A stretch of 64,000 bases of DNA from Cyclina sinensis. Taxonomy: Eukaryota > Mollusca > Bivalvia > Venerida > Veneridae. The DNA lies in contig JAAONU010000001.1 of assembly GCA_012932295.1 (NCBI GenBank), forward strand, positions 52,611,134 through 52,675,133, written 5' to 3'. The notes under the pieces were generated by a model. It made no database searches, was not told the origin of the DNA, and saw nothing but the letters and a program-made list of their open reading frames with translations. The translations under genes and the position numbers were made by a program. The number at the start of each line of letters is the position of its first letter. The first letter of the stretch is position 1. This document shows, one piece after another, positions 10,691 through 22,388 of the stretch.

Positions 10691-13600
10691 GCATCTGTGT
10701 GTGTTGGCGGTCGAACTGGCGTGCATGCGTGAGTTTATATTTTTATTCATTTACTTATTTATCTTTTATCTGAAATAAATGCGAACACAGGTAAGAGAGC
10801 TTGTAGAAATATAGATAAATAAAGTTTAATTGTAGATTTGGATACAAGATTATAAAGCAAAACAAGTTATGTGTTTGTTTGATTACAATTTTGGCTGTTG
10901 CATTAACTATATATCTAACATCACTTCTAAGTCAGCCTAAAGGTAATGTAACAACAAAAGTCAAAGTGCCAGTAAAATAATGTTGAATGATAGCATTTAG
11001 AATTACTCACTGACTCGTCCTACAGTATGTGTTTGGCCAAAGGCATCTTTGGAAGTAAAGGTGTTTTACCAATATCATGTCATTCTTCATTAGAATCGAA
11101 GCAAAAGCAAACCCCTAGAATATAGGAATTTAGATTGCTAGTCATGAATGGGCAACAATATATCGTTTAAAATAGACCGAAAAAGCTAACATTCAACATT
11201 ATTCTTCCTTTCCTTTCAAAATATTGAGCATTTCATTTCAGACTGATTATTAGTTTTGAAAATCTAGGATATCAATAATCATTTTTCTCCTTTCAACTAC
11301 AAACTGATATCTTAAATTCATCTGACACAAAACAAAAAAGACTGGTATGTTAGAATGATTGATTCCAAGTTCAGGATTCATTTTCCTGAGTAAAATCAAT
11401 TACGCTGTTACTTAGAACAGACATCTATGTATGATATAAAGATTGTTGATGATGTATGCCATAATTCATCTGAAAATCTAAATTTTGAAATCACATTCAG
11501 TGCACCATTATAGGGACTATTACAAGAAACATGCCGAGATAAAGTACAAAAATTAGCTTCTAAAATTTTGATCTTAATGATAATTGTCTTGAAAACAATT
11601 GTCTTGAAGTTTAAGTTAAATTTTATAATTTACATTAAAACATTTGCACCTATAAATATTTTACCTTGTATATCTACAACATGTTTTTTAAGTGGAAAGT
11701 ACCTATTAGATGATTTTCGTTAATCGTTTCTGTTTGTATTCAAAATAATGACGAAAATTTTGCCTACAATAATTGTTTTAATAACAGCTTTTTAACAATT
11801 GAAAAGAAATATCGTTATTAAGCCTTTTAACGTAGGTGTTTTATTGCAATTGCAAGTAGTTAAGTCCTTTTAATTTAAAACATCTATTTAAGTGTAGAAC
11901 CTAGAAAGCAACTTTGAAATATATTTTGTAGAAAAATAAACTATATTTCTAATACTTCAAGTAATAGAGTCTAACAAAAACTACTGTTGTCTTTTACAAA
12001 TCATTTGTTTTACCTTGTTGAAATAATAGAAAAAACTTAAATATTTAAAGTTTTCTCTTTCACAGTTTATTGAAAAACATATTTATTAGTATTTTCTTGC
12101 AATTAAGTGTTTTTAGTGCTTTTTTTACCATCTGTTAATTGCTAATTTGCAATAAACTGAAATAAGAAACAGCTGTGAATAACATTCAGTAAAGCAGAAA
12201 ATCAAAGCACTGAAAGCGGCGCATTGATAAGACTATTTCCTGTGTCTGTTATTTTAACATTTGAACTTAAGCATCTTAAGGCTTCATCAATTCTTCGTCC
12301 GCACTGTTTTCAATTACCATTGCAAAAAAAACACCTTTCCAGGCGCTGTCAATGTATGTCCATTCATGTAACGTATCATCATTGTTTTCCAAATAATACG
12401 CCCAATCATGACCCTAAACAAACAATTCTGAGCCTCCCAGCATGCATAAAATTCATGATAAGAGTACAAGGCTTATTGTCAGAACCCAAGGCGATGTTTT
12501 CCGTTACTCTACGTACATATGCCGTGGAAAAGTTCGCAAACTTGTTTTGACCCATCAATACTCAAGAGTTGACAGGTGAATTTTTTCATTTATTATATGA
12601 ACAGCCATTCAGTACTGATGATTTATTTCACTGTGTTTTGAGCAAAATCATGTAAATTGTGTTTCTCAACAATAAATAATGATAATAGCTAGGGGAAAAT
12701 CGTGTAGTTCATGCGAGATAAAACTGAACCGCATTTGCACTCTTAACAACGACATTAAAACAAAATCTATTCAAAAGATATTCCAACGTTTCCTCATGGA
12801 AGTCGTGGAACTTCAATTTTTATTATAAAAGATCGCGTATTTTTGCAAGGATTCTGTTTACAGTCGCCATGTGTAAGTTGACAAGGTAAAATTATGTTAC
12901 GTGCTGTTTCATTAGACGGCAACACTTTGTACGCGCCCAATGGAATGACAGGATATTATGTGATGAATTATTCATGACATCGAGGGCATTCACAGTAATT
13001 TTCCTATGGCAGGTGTATGGAGAGTAACGCAAATATCCGACGATCCACACGGCTAAAAAAGTATTCATTATGTCTATGTTTAGGCATCTCTTTGAATCAC
13101 CATCACAGTTTTGCTGATTAGAAAAAGCTAAGTTAGCATTATATTACTGACAAAAACAAGTAACGACTCCAGGATCGTATTTTAGTTGTCTTACATAATA
13201 CTTAAGGCCATACTAAAAGTATACTAAGAAGTTTCCTACGGAATACGGCATGAATTATTGAAAAAAAACATTAAAGGAAATTATCATCCGAAATTAACCC
13301 ATTTCGATTGTAGTTTTGATACTTATAGACAAATTATTACTCTCATCAAGAAGAAAATAACAGAAAAATCTTCCAAATTCTACTCCCGTGACAACGTTCT
13401 TTATTCATCATTGTTATCTTTGCTTGGAATGAACAACATATTTGCCATTCATAGAAAGGTATTTTCATGAGAAAAAAGTATGAACTGTTGCGTAAAGCAA
13501 AGAAAATTGTTTTAAAAAGTTCATTATCTGTCTTACTTAGGAACTGTGTGACTAACATTAGTATCATTTATACCAGAGTGTTTAAAAAAGCTATAAATCT

Positions 13601-16600
13601 ATAACGATTTTAAATTTTGCTATACTGAACATCTTTTTCAAAGACAGTTAAAAACAATTTTCTCTTAGTTTCATTGTAGCAAGTTCTCATAAAACAGTGG
13701 TAGGCAGATGAAATTGTTTTACTTCTGCAAAGAATGACCAAAACATTATATTGTTTTTTTTTGAGGATATAGTTAATTTGAATCTCAAAAGGGGATACTT
13801 TTTGGGCTTTTATAGTCCTCTTCCAAGTTTGTGTGGAACTTGACTATATGTCTGAATTCTCTCAACCTAGCCTAATTTCAGTGATGTCTATATCAAGATA
13901 TTAAAATCATCATGTTTGTCACATACAGTTTGTTTTCACCAATAAAGATAGCTTTTTAGCAGGCTATATGTAGAAAGTATGTTCATAAATTAAAGCTAAC
14001 GCCATATTCTAACGTAACGATGTTTAATGATTATCATAAACAAATTGGCTGCTTAAAAACTCATCCAATTGGTTATGCCCAATATTCAGTTTAACATGTG
14101 ATCACATCTTGATGCAATATTTCTTGCAATATTGATAGCTATGTTCCTGCTTTAATGTTTCTATCCATGTAACTAAATATTATCAGAGTGTAAACAACGT
14201 CAGGAAATAATTTTATTACAATATATAATATTATAAGTCTTTACAAGCACTGGATATAATTAATACATTATAAATATAATCTTTGAGTACTAAACTTTTT
14301 TATTTAATAATTAAAGTATTGTAAATAGTGCTAAAAAGAGGACAACATAACAATTCAAAATTTAACCAGACTTAAATTTCCAGTGTACATTATGGCTGCT
14401 GGCATTATACATATTTTTAGAATTCTTGAAGAGTGTAAGTCTGTTGTTGACGTGCAGTAAATATTTTTCAATTTCACTGCTGTCGTTATTAAAAATTATG
14501 CAAATTAAAAATCAATTTCTTTGTTAAATTTAAACACATCATTTACCTAAAAACACACAAATATTTGGTACTCTCGCTAGTAAATATTAAGAGAAATGTG
14601 ATCGCTGATAAGATAGGAGAATAAAGAATAAAGATGTCTGAAAATCTCCGGTTCCAGACGCTCTGCTGCATATTCTTTGTCATTAGACGCTCTGTTAGAA
14701 AACTCGCCACTATACTGGGTGATGCCCTTAGTAAGGGGCATAATCCAATAAAAGTCAATTCAAGAAGAGAGTATAAAAGATGAATTAACTACAGAAGACT
14801 TTTATTAACAATAAATGCATGCTTAAATTGGAAGTACAAACTAAGGCGGTATATATATTGAAGATTTCTGTTCTAAAATTGACATACCATCCTTCAAACA
14901 TTTCCTAGTGTAATAAATCCGAAATCGTGTGCATTTTCACAACATTATATTACTTATTTGTTTCAACTGTATTCTGTTTTAATGCAGAAATAGTAAAATA
15001 CTTGGAACTGACAGAAAGACAATAAAACACTTTCTTGCACAGACAGACAAGTTTGAAAGGCCTGTAGTCTAATAAAGCCATACAACACTAACTACAATTT
15101 ACAAAAACCATTTCACTAGTTTAGACAGACAGACAGTCCCAAACATTTGGCATATTATTAATACATACATACATTCATCAAGAGATAACAGTTTCATTGC
15201 TGTCCTTTAATTATCACTCAGCTTGTAATTTTAATCAAGTTTATTATCATTTCTCTCTTTTATATTTTTTACTGATTATAAATGCAGTTACTTTACGTAT
15301 TTCTGGAACAGATTCGCAGGTTTTTTACCTGAAATGTAAAATTCCAAGAATTTTTATGGGCAAAAAAGAAGACAGTTCATCAAAGTAAAACTTCCAAACT
15401 TTAATGACTAATGGATATTGATAATTGTAACCTAAATATGATTAAAAATGATTTTCCACAAAATAAAGACGTCAATTTTAAAACTTTTGCTTTTAGGTGA
15501 CGATGAAAAATGGGGTGTAAATAAACACCACAACCACTTCATGTTAAATAAATGATACATGCAGAAACAATGTTAGCATCTGTATCAGTAAGAACATTCA
15601 AATATGTATTGATTTTTACTACGGCATATAATTTTTTTTTTTAATTTAATGACCGCTTTCCGAAACCCATGGTCACTGATGCTGAAGAAGACGATGTCTT
15701 GAGTATATGAAACGAAGATTATATGACAGAAATATTTCATGATTTGTACAAGACAGATATAATATGTATGCATTTTTGTACTCTAGACACATATTAACAT
15801 TCTTAACCGCGTAAAACATAATGTTTGAAGTTCTAATTATCAATGAATCATTGACTCCGTAAGTTTTTTCTTAAAAGAAAACAAATTAATCTGGCATTAA
15901 CGAAATGTCATCATCACACACACGATTATGTGCTTAGGGAAGTAATGTCAACGGGAAACACCCATTCTGTTTCATGCGTCATTTGTAATCTCTACTCTCT
16001 TGCATTGCTAATATTCTTTTGCTAATTAGCTGTCTGTAAGACTTTAATCAGACAACAGGAAGACATCCCTCTTTTATTTTAATTTAATAGTACCCCATAT
16101 CAAAACTTTGTTGAAAAATAACGGATATTCCTTGAAAGCATAAACATGGTTCGCTTTTTCTTCCATGTCAGATAAAAGATGATTATAAGATGGCTCATTT
16201 AGAAAAACCAGTATAGCATTTGTTTTCAGATATCAACAACAACAAATTTACCTACCACGAAATGAAAAGTGTAGTATATATTTTGATTTATTTTTTGCTG
16301 GTTGGTTTCAAAGTACACAGCTTATATTTTCCAAATGTTATCTTTAAAATAGCTTTGTCAGCTCAAAGAGACATCGTTGCCATATGAATCAGTGGGAGAT
16401 TCAGATTAATTTTAGCAATATAGAAATTTTTAAGTTTCAGTGATCACACTACTTGAACAGATGTAAAGGAGAAACACCTGAAGAATATTACACTCAATGT
16501 GAAAAGTCTTTGCTATATTGTAATTGTAATGATAATCATTTAGCAAACTAATTATATTGCGTGTTGAAATAAATATAACATTTTAGCAGTTATTAATTAG

Positions 16601-17072
16601 TTTCTTATCTTTTGTTTGAGACTAAATTCATTTACTGTTTTATTTCCATATCTAGTAAATCATACAGGTAAAATTGTAATTAATCTTTGAAACTGTTTCT
16701 CTTCTGTGATTGGATGGATCCGTAAAGCATTTATGTTAAAAATACTTGCCTTCAGACAGTAAGAAGATATGCATTTGTTATTCATTTGCTATCCAAATAA
16801 CTTTCTATACCAAGGCATAAGAATTTCTGTCTGATATCTTGACCTTGGGTAATAATTCATTCAATATCATTTATATGCGCATGTTTTTTGTGGAAATGGT
16901 ATGTTTAAGGTTTAAGGGTGTGTCTCCTGAATCAAATGTTCCGATTAAACATAATAAGTTTTTTTTTATTAGATTTACTCGTAAAACAAGCGAAACATTT
17001 TAGATGACGAGCGCTGTTTAGATTCGTTTCATACAGATGAGCAAATGATCGTAAATGTGGTGTTACTAATTA
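10690..17072. other. AT-rich non-coding stretch
   Basis: No gene, RNA gene or mobile element recognised over 6.4 kb. The 108-codon plus-strand frame at 12224-12550 and the 71-codon minus-strand frame at 14543-14758 are the longest and resemble no family known to me. Small GACA and ATAC runs occur near 15124-15135 and 15164-15174. Introns of an unseen gene cannot be excluded. Confidence 0.5.
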
Positions 17073-17109
17073 TTGTGTCGCCCTTTCGAAAAAAAAGGCG
17101 ATACATAGG

Positions 17110-17760
17110 GATCGCTTTGTCCGTCGGTCCGTCACGAAAACTTAACGTTGGCTATAACTTTGCCATTTCTAAACATTATTTAATCAAACTTTCAAATTGT
17201 ATTGCTTATGACAACAGGGTCGGGTTGATGCCAAAATTTCTAGGTCAAGGTCACATTTGACAGAGTTATGCCCCTTTTTATACATGGATTTGTCATGAAA
17301 ACTTAACGTTGGGAATAACTTTGCCATTTCTTTACATTTCAACATCAAACTTTCAAATTATATTGCTTATGAAAACAGGGTCAGGTTGATGCCAAAATTT
17401 CTAGGTCAAGGTCACATTTGTCAGAGTTATGCCCCTTTTTATACATGGATTTGTCATGAAAACTTAACGTTGGGAATAACTTTGCCATTTCTTAACATTT
17501 CAACATCAGACTCTCAAATTATATTGCTTACGACAACAGGGTCATGATGATGCCAAAATGTGTAGGTCAAGGTCACAATTGACAGAGTTATGCCCCTTTT
17601 TGTACTTGGATTTTGTCATGAAAACTTAACATTGGCTATAACTATGCCATTTCTTAATGTTTCTTTATCAAACTTTCCAGTTGTAATGCTTACAATTGTA
17701 TCACTTAAGAGAACACCATTTCTCAAGGGCAGATAACCCTCAAATTTATTTTTGCATGTT
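17110..17760. repeat. 161-bp tandem repeat, four copies
   Basis: The landmark CTTAACGTTGG (CTTAACATTGG in the last copy) recurs at 17141, 17302, 17463 and 17625, giving periods of 161, 161 and 162 bases. Each unit contains TAACTTTGCCATTTCT, a CAGGGTC block, AGGTCAAGGTCA and GAGTTATGCCCCTTTTT. The copies are close in sequence, the last being the most diverged. Confidence 0.9.
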
Positions 17761-18019
17761 ATGCCCCTTTTTCAAGTTAAAATTTCTTTGTTAACCTTTT
17801 TCTTTATGTCCATGTCTCAAAAAGTGTCAAGGATATTCCGTTCAAACTTGGAATACTTGATTACCAGCAAGACCCCTGCAAAAATTGTTGGTACCCATGT
17901 CCCTGGGGTCACAGACAGCCCCAACCCCAGGGGTCACTTGATTGTGCTTATACTTATATATAGGAAAAAAACTTTTTAAGCCTAGAAATAAAATATTAAC
18001 TGACATGAGATGTTTACGT

Positions 18020-18125
18020 ACTCCCCCCCCCAACCGGTTCCCCCCCCTCCCCCTCCGGGCCCAATTTTTTTTTAAATTTTAAAACATAGGTACTTTACTC
18101 CCCATCCTACCTCAACCCCTACCTC

Positions 18126-18156
<31 letters not shown>

Positions 18157-18640
18157 ACGCTGGGTCAATTTTTTTTTTTAAATTCATAGGTAGGTACTTG
18201 ACTCCTCATCCACCCTCATCAAACCCCCCCCCCCACAACCAGTCACAACCCCCCCCATTTTTTTACCCCCCCCCCCCCCCACTCCCCCCGTGCCCAAGTT
18301 TTTTTGTTTTTTTTTAATTTTAAAACATAGGTACTTTACACCCCACCCTACCTCAACCCCCCCCCCCCCCCGGGGCCCAATTTTTTTTTAATACATAGAT
18401 ACTTGACTCCATCCTCAAACCCCCCCATTTTTTTACCCCCTCCCCCCCTCCCCCTGGCCTTTTTTTATTAAATTTTAATACATAGGTACTTGACTCCCCA
18501 TCCACCCTCAACCCCCCCCCCCATCCCCTGCCACCCGGGCCCAATTTGTTTTTTTTTTATAATACATAGGTACATGACTCCCCATCCGATCCCCAAACCA
18601 GTCCGCCCTCCTCTTGTTTACCTTTTTAGTTATTCTAACA
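18020..18640. repeat. Poly-C / poly-T minisatellite
   Basis: About six irregular units of roughly 70-130 bases. Each contains GGGCCCAA or GTGCCCAA, a T8-T10 run, TAATACATAGGTACTTGACTC and a CCATCCACCCTCAACCCC... tail ending in long C runs. The longest pure C run is 29 bases (18128-18156). Length differences between units lie mostly in the C and T runs, consistent with slippage and possibly with assembly or sequencing error. The minus strand is G-rich enough for quadruplex structure. Confidence 0.88.
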
Positions 18641-18661
18641 AAGTACCCAAGGGCGACACAA

Positions 18662-21600
18662 GTGTTCCACTGAACACCCATCTAGTTAATGAATAGACTA
18701 ACAACTTCCTTTAACAATGCACAAAGAATTACTGGTCTGAGGTCTTTTATTCTTAAAACTGTAACAATTCTCTCTCTCTCTCTCTCTTTCGCTCCCCTCT
18801 CCACTTTGGCCCGCTCTCTCCTCGGAGACACACACAAAATTAAAACAGTTAACATCTAACAACCATCTTGATAACAGTTGCAGCTTCATCTCATAAACTT
18901 TTGTATAAGACAAATTATTAATACAATTATATATTTTACAGCTGCATAAAAGAAGTTCTTGTAAGTAATGCCTATCGATAATAAATGTGAAAGGTTTAGA
19001 AAATTTATTCATTTAGTTGTTTTAATATCATTCAGAAAGTAAAACGAAATTAAATCCCTTATATAAATCCCATTGTTTGCCCACTTCAGCGTTTATTTTT
19101 AACTGCATTCCATTGCTTAAGTCCTTAATATCAATCAGAATACTACGTTAAATTTGGTTTTAACAGCTGCATACTCCTTGCTTCATGACGTCATAAAAAG
19201 CAGCGAAATCGAACAGAATTCCCAGTTGCCTTTTTTTACATGCACTTTTAAATTTATTCTGTTATCTATATATATTTGCTTCAAAAGTATAGCATTTCAC
19301 CGACAAAGGCAGGTCTGATAAAACAGTCTTTTTTCTGAATTTGATTGAAAAGTGTACAAAGTACATAGTTATGTTACCATACATTTTACAATCGTTTAAG
19401 AGCAGAATTCAGAATAAAAGAACAAATTTCAGCAGTTATGAAATGTTACCGTTTGTTTTTTGGATAAAATGCAGTTTCACAGTACATCATAGTTTATATC
19501 TGTAAAATTGAATTAAATACTTATAAAGCTCTGTTTATCAAATAAAACTTTAAAATTTCATATTCAAACAGTTTGTTGACGTTGAATATAGCATAATTGA
19601 GTCCGAAGACTTCTTCTACAACCATAACATATTCTCTTTTTATCTCTTTAACTGTTAAGTTTACATCATTTTTCTTTTCTTATTACTGACAATGTACATG
19701 TATAATCACATAAAAGAATGTGATAGATATAAATTGACCTGCCAAACTAGACAAGCCTGACCTGTATCCGATTGTTCTAAACCACCATGTTTGTCTTTAT
19801 ACTGAGACAAAATATTATCGAATAAAAACAGAATTCGATAATATGAATGCCCTGTATCTAGAACCTTGTTTTGTTCCAGTTAGAATCTTTTGCTTTGTTT
19901 TTTTATCATAGGCTGAGAAGAAAAGAAGCTATTGATTTCTTTTTATTAGGATTTTGGGTTGATTTCTTGGAATCCCATTATAAACAAATAACGAGGTGAC
20001 ATCAATATTTATTTTAAAAGCCAGGGCTTTCATGCCAAAATGTTGACTTTAAACAGAGCAAGTTGTTGATTTTTTTTAGTATTGCCCAAACGATAGGTAA
20101 ACATTTCTTGTTTAAACGTTTAGAAATTAACGGAATCTACATAGTTACAAAAGTTTAGATCGATTTGGGTACCACAGAAACAAAGATATATGTGAATATT
20201 TGTTAAAAGAAAAGTACAGTTAAGTTTGTTTAGAATTTTGAGTGCACTTAGACATGTCATAGGTGAACAGTTAGTGCAGTTAAGCTAGTCCTTGATATGC
20301 ATTTGCCCTTACATGTTACGTTGTAAGACAGTGTTGTTTTTTTAAGAATCTGTTGTGTTACCAGAAGTGCACTTCTCACGAATTTTTATTATGCAGTGTT
20401 GCAAGCTTAAATTAGAACCGATTCTGTTGCATAACGTTATGTCACACTGAGTCTTCGAAGGTAAAAATGTGCAAGTTAGCTATTACTGAGATGAAAACAT
20501 ACCTTAATATATTAAAGGGCTCCAGAAATATTCCTTTTGGGCAATATACAAATATTTAAACAATTTCAAGACTGTTTGTGTAGTCAGGCTTGTTCTAGAT
20601 TATACGTTGAACCTAGTTTTTTTTTCAAGTCAAACAATGCCTAACTATAACACTAGTTGATACACGTCTGTTAGTCTCTTTTTCTTATTTAACATCTGTC
20701 AGAACGAGTGTGTGTAGTACGCAGTAAAACCGTCATAATTTAGAAATCCTCGGATTTTATAAGAGAAGAAAGAGGTGAAATTTTCTTCAAATTGTATATC
20801 CCCCATGAAATGATACATTAAATGCTACAAATCACAATAGCAATTGTAATGTTTCTTCCAATGTGAGTTATATTTGGGTAATATAAAATTATATTTAAAC
20901 AAAGCTAATGACGATAAGGAAGATTAAAAATATATTGCAATCTTGTGACAGAAAACGTGTTTACTTTGTTAATATTGTGGTGGCACTCTGTCAGTTTGCC
21001 ATCCAATGAAAAATCATAATCAAATTATAACACTGGCATTGAAGATGATAATACTTTCATCAAAACATTACAACTTTACAGAGATTTATATAAACTGTTA
21101 CATAATCATAGTTGGCATACTGTCAACCTGATATCAATTATTCTACAGATATGGTGGGTTTTCAGTAAAGCAATTCGTCGATGTTTCTGAGCAATTATAC
21201 TATTTTTTCGCACTTGTAGAGTTCTAACCGGCATCTACAGGTAGATTTTCCTTTAGATAAATTGATAATATTTACAAACACTTTTTTCAAGTTAGATTGA
21301 ATGTTTTATAGGGATATTGAGAACGGTAAAGTGATTGATAACAAACCGACAATTATACTATATTTTATTATTGATCGTTAAGTGTGTAATTGTAATTCAA
21401 ACATCTTGTGGTTTTCTCATGTAATTTTCTAAATTTATTATCTCAAACAACCTTGATATTTTACAGAGTAATTCTTCATTTTAAAGGAAATAAAAGAGTT
21501 AAAAATGTTATGGCAATTTTTCGTGAATAAATCACTTTAAAATAACTTTTACTGAAGAGACGTTTACCTCATTTACGACAACAGAAATTTAACATTATGT

Positions 21601-21827
21601 AAAAGATAAACAGCTACTATCATATTGTTGAAAAAAAAATAAAGCAGAACTATCTATCTTAAACACGTATTTATACTGATAGATAAAGATTTAGGACAAC
21701 TTTTCAAATACAATGCACACAACATGAAAAGATTTCAAAATTTCCGGATCTAAAAAGTTACTCTTTTTCAATATAAAACATCCCATAGTCATTGTAATGA
21801 AAGACTGTCCTTAAAAATATTATACAA
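18662..21827. other. AT-rich non-coding stretch
   Basis: No gene recognised. A (TC)n run lies at 18769-18787. The minus-strand frame at 18698-19012 passes through that microsatellite and is not credible. The rest is AT-rich sequence without repeats that I could see. Confidence 0.5.
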
Positions 21828-21962
21828 TTATTGACTAGTGTGCTATTGAATATGATGTGATATTTACCGGCCAAATGTTATATTGACCGAGGCGAAGCCG
21901 AGGCCAATATAACATTTGGCCGGTGAATATCACATCATATTCTATGGCACACTAGTCAATAA
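21828..21962. repeat. Large near-perfect palindrome (foldback)
   Basis: Arms 21854-21885 and 21905-21936 are 32 bases each with one mismatch, and the pairing continues outward through AATATGATG/CATCATATT and TTATTGACTAGTGTGC to 21828 and 21962 with a couple more mismatches, giving arms of nearly 60 bases. The 19-base loop is ACCGAGGCGAAGCCGAGGC, with a smaller GGC-GAA-GCC hairpin in it. It is GC-rich in an AT-rich setting. It looks like the end or core of a MITE or foldback element; no coding capacity. Such perfection implies recent insertion or correction between arms. Confidence 0.88.
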
Positions 21963-21967
21963 CTGTT

Positions 21968-22388
21968 TTATTATATGACTACATACAATTGTTTCTAATA
22001 AGTTTTCTTCTAAACTGATTTTACATTCATTACAATGTGTTAATTTTTTGTAGGACTTTTTATACTCATTCTCACATTACTGACAGGTGATTTTGAATTC
22101 CAATATAACATCAAAAAATAATTAAAAAAAAACACAGACCAGACGCCATTTCTTAGAAAAAGTCTAAGTGCCCGGATATATTTTGTTTATTTCCCGGCAT
22201 TAGAGTAATTTTGTTAACTGAGTGCCGAGCACCAGACAGCACTACTACGAGTATCAACAGCAATCTATTTTTAGACCTAAAATATAACATGGGAAAAACC
22301 CAGAATGCAGGAATATAACGATATATTGTTGGTCGCCGACTGCGCTTTGAACCAATGGGATCGCGTCTATTTATAGGTCATATAATAA
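21968..22388. repeat. Inverted repeat pair flanking 397 bases next to the palindrome
   Basis: TTATTATATGAC (21968-21979) and GTCATATAATAA (22377-22388) are a perfect 12-base inverted repeat. The interior ends in a comparatively GC-rich segment (GGTCGCCGACTGCGCTTTGA, then CAATGGGATCGCGTC). Together with the adjacent palindrome it may be one non-autonomous element of about 560 bases, but this is inference; AT-rich 12-mers can pair by chance. Confidence 0.4.

Larger units (their letters stand above)
17073..18661. mobile_element. TIR-bounded element carrying two kinds of tandem repeat
   Basis: The left end TTGTGTCGCCCTT (17073-17085) and the right end AAGGGCGACACAA (18649-18661) are a perfect 13-bp terminal inverted repeat 1,589 bp apart. 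Just inside the left end is a short hairpin around TTCGAAAAAAAAGGCGATACA and a GTCCGTCGGTCCGTC run. The interior holds a 161-bp tandem array (to about 17760), a piece reading CCAGGGGTCACTTGA (related to the repeats at 42.5-43.5 kb) and the poly-C minisatellite. No transposase is encoded, so any movement would need an enzyme from elsewhere. Alternatively the right end could be a chance match downstream of a shorter element; the shared TGTGTCGCC terminus with the element at 56321 argues against that. No clear target duplication. Confidence 0.5.

Noticed and set aside
12224..12550. A 108-codon plus-strand frame as a host gene
   Set aside because: No recognisable family, no credible splice or promoter context, and isolated frames of this length are expected by chance in 64 kb.
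14543..14758. A 71-codon minus-strand frame
   Set aside because: Looks somewhat protein-like but matches no family I know, and neighbouring sequence shows no exon signals.
18353..18696. Gly- and Pro-rich frames on both strands across the poly-C minisatellite
   Set aside because: Pure translation of C/G runs; low complexity with no start context.
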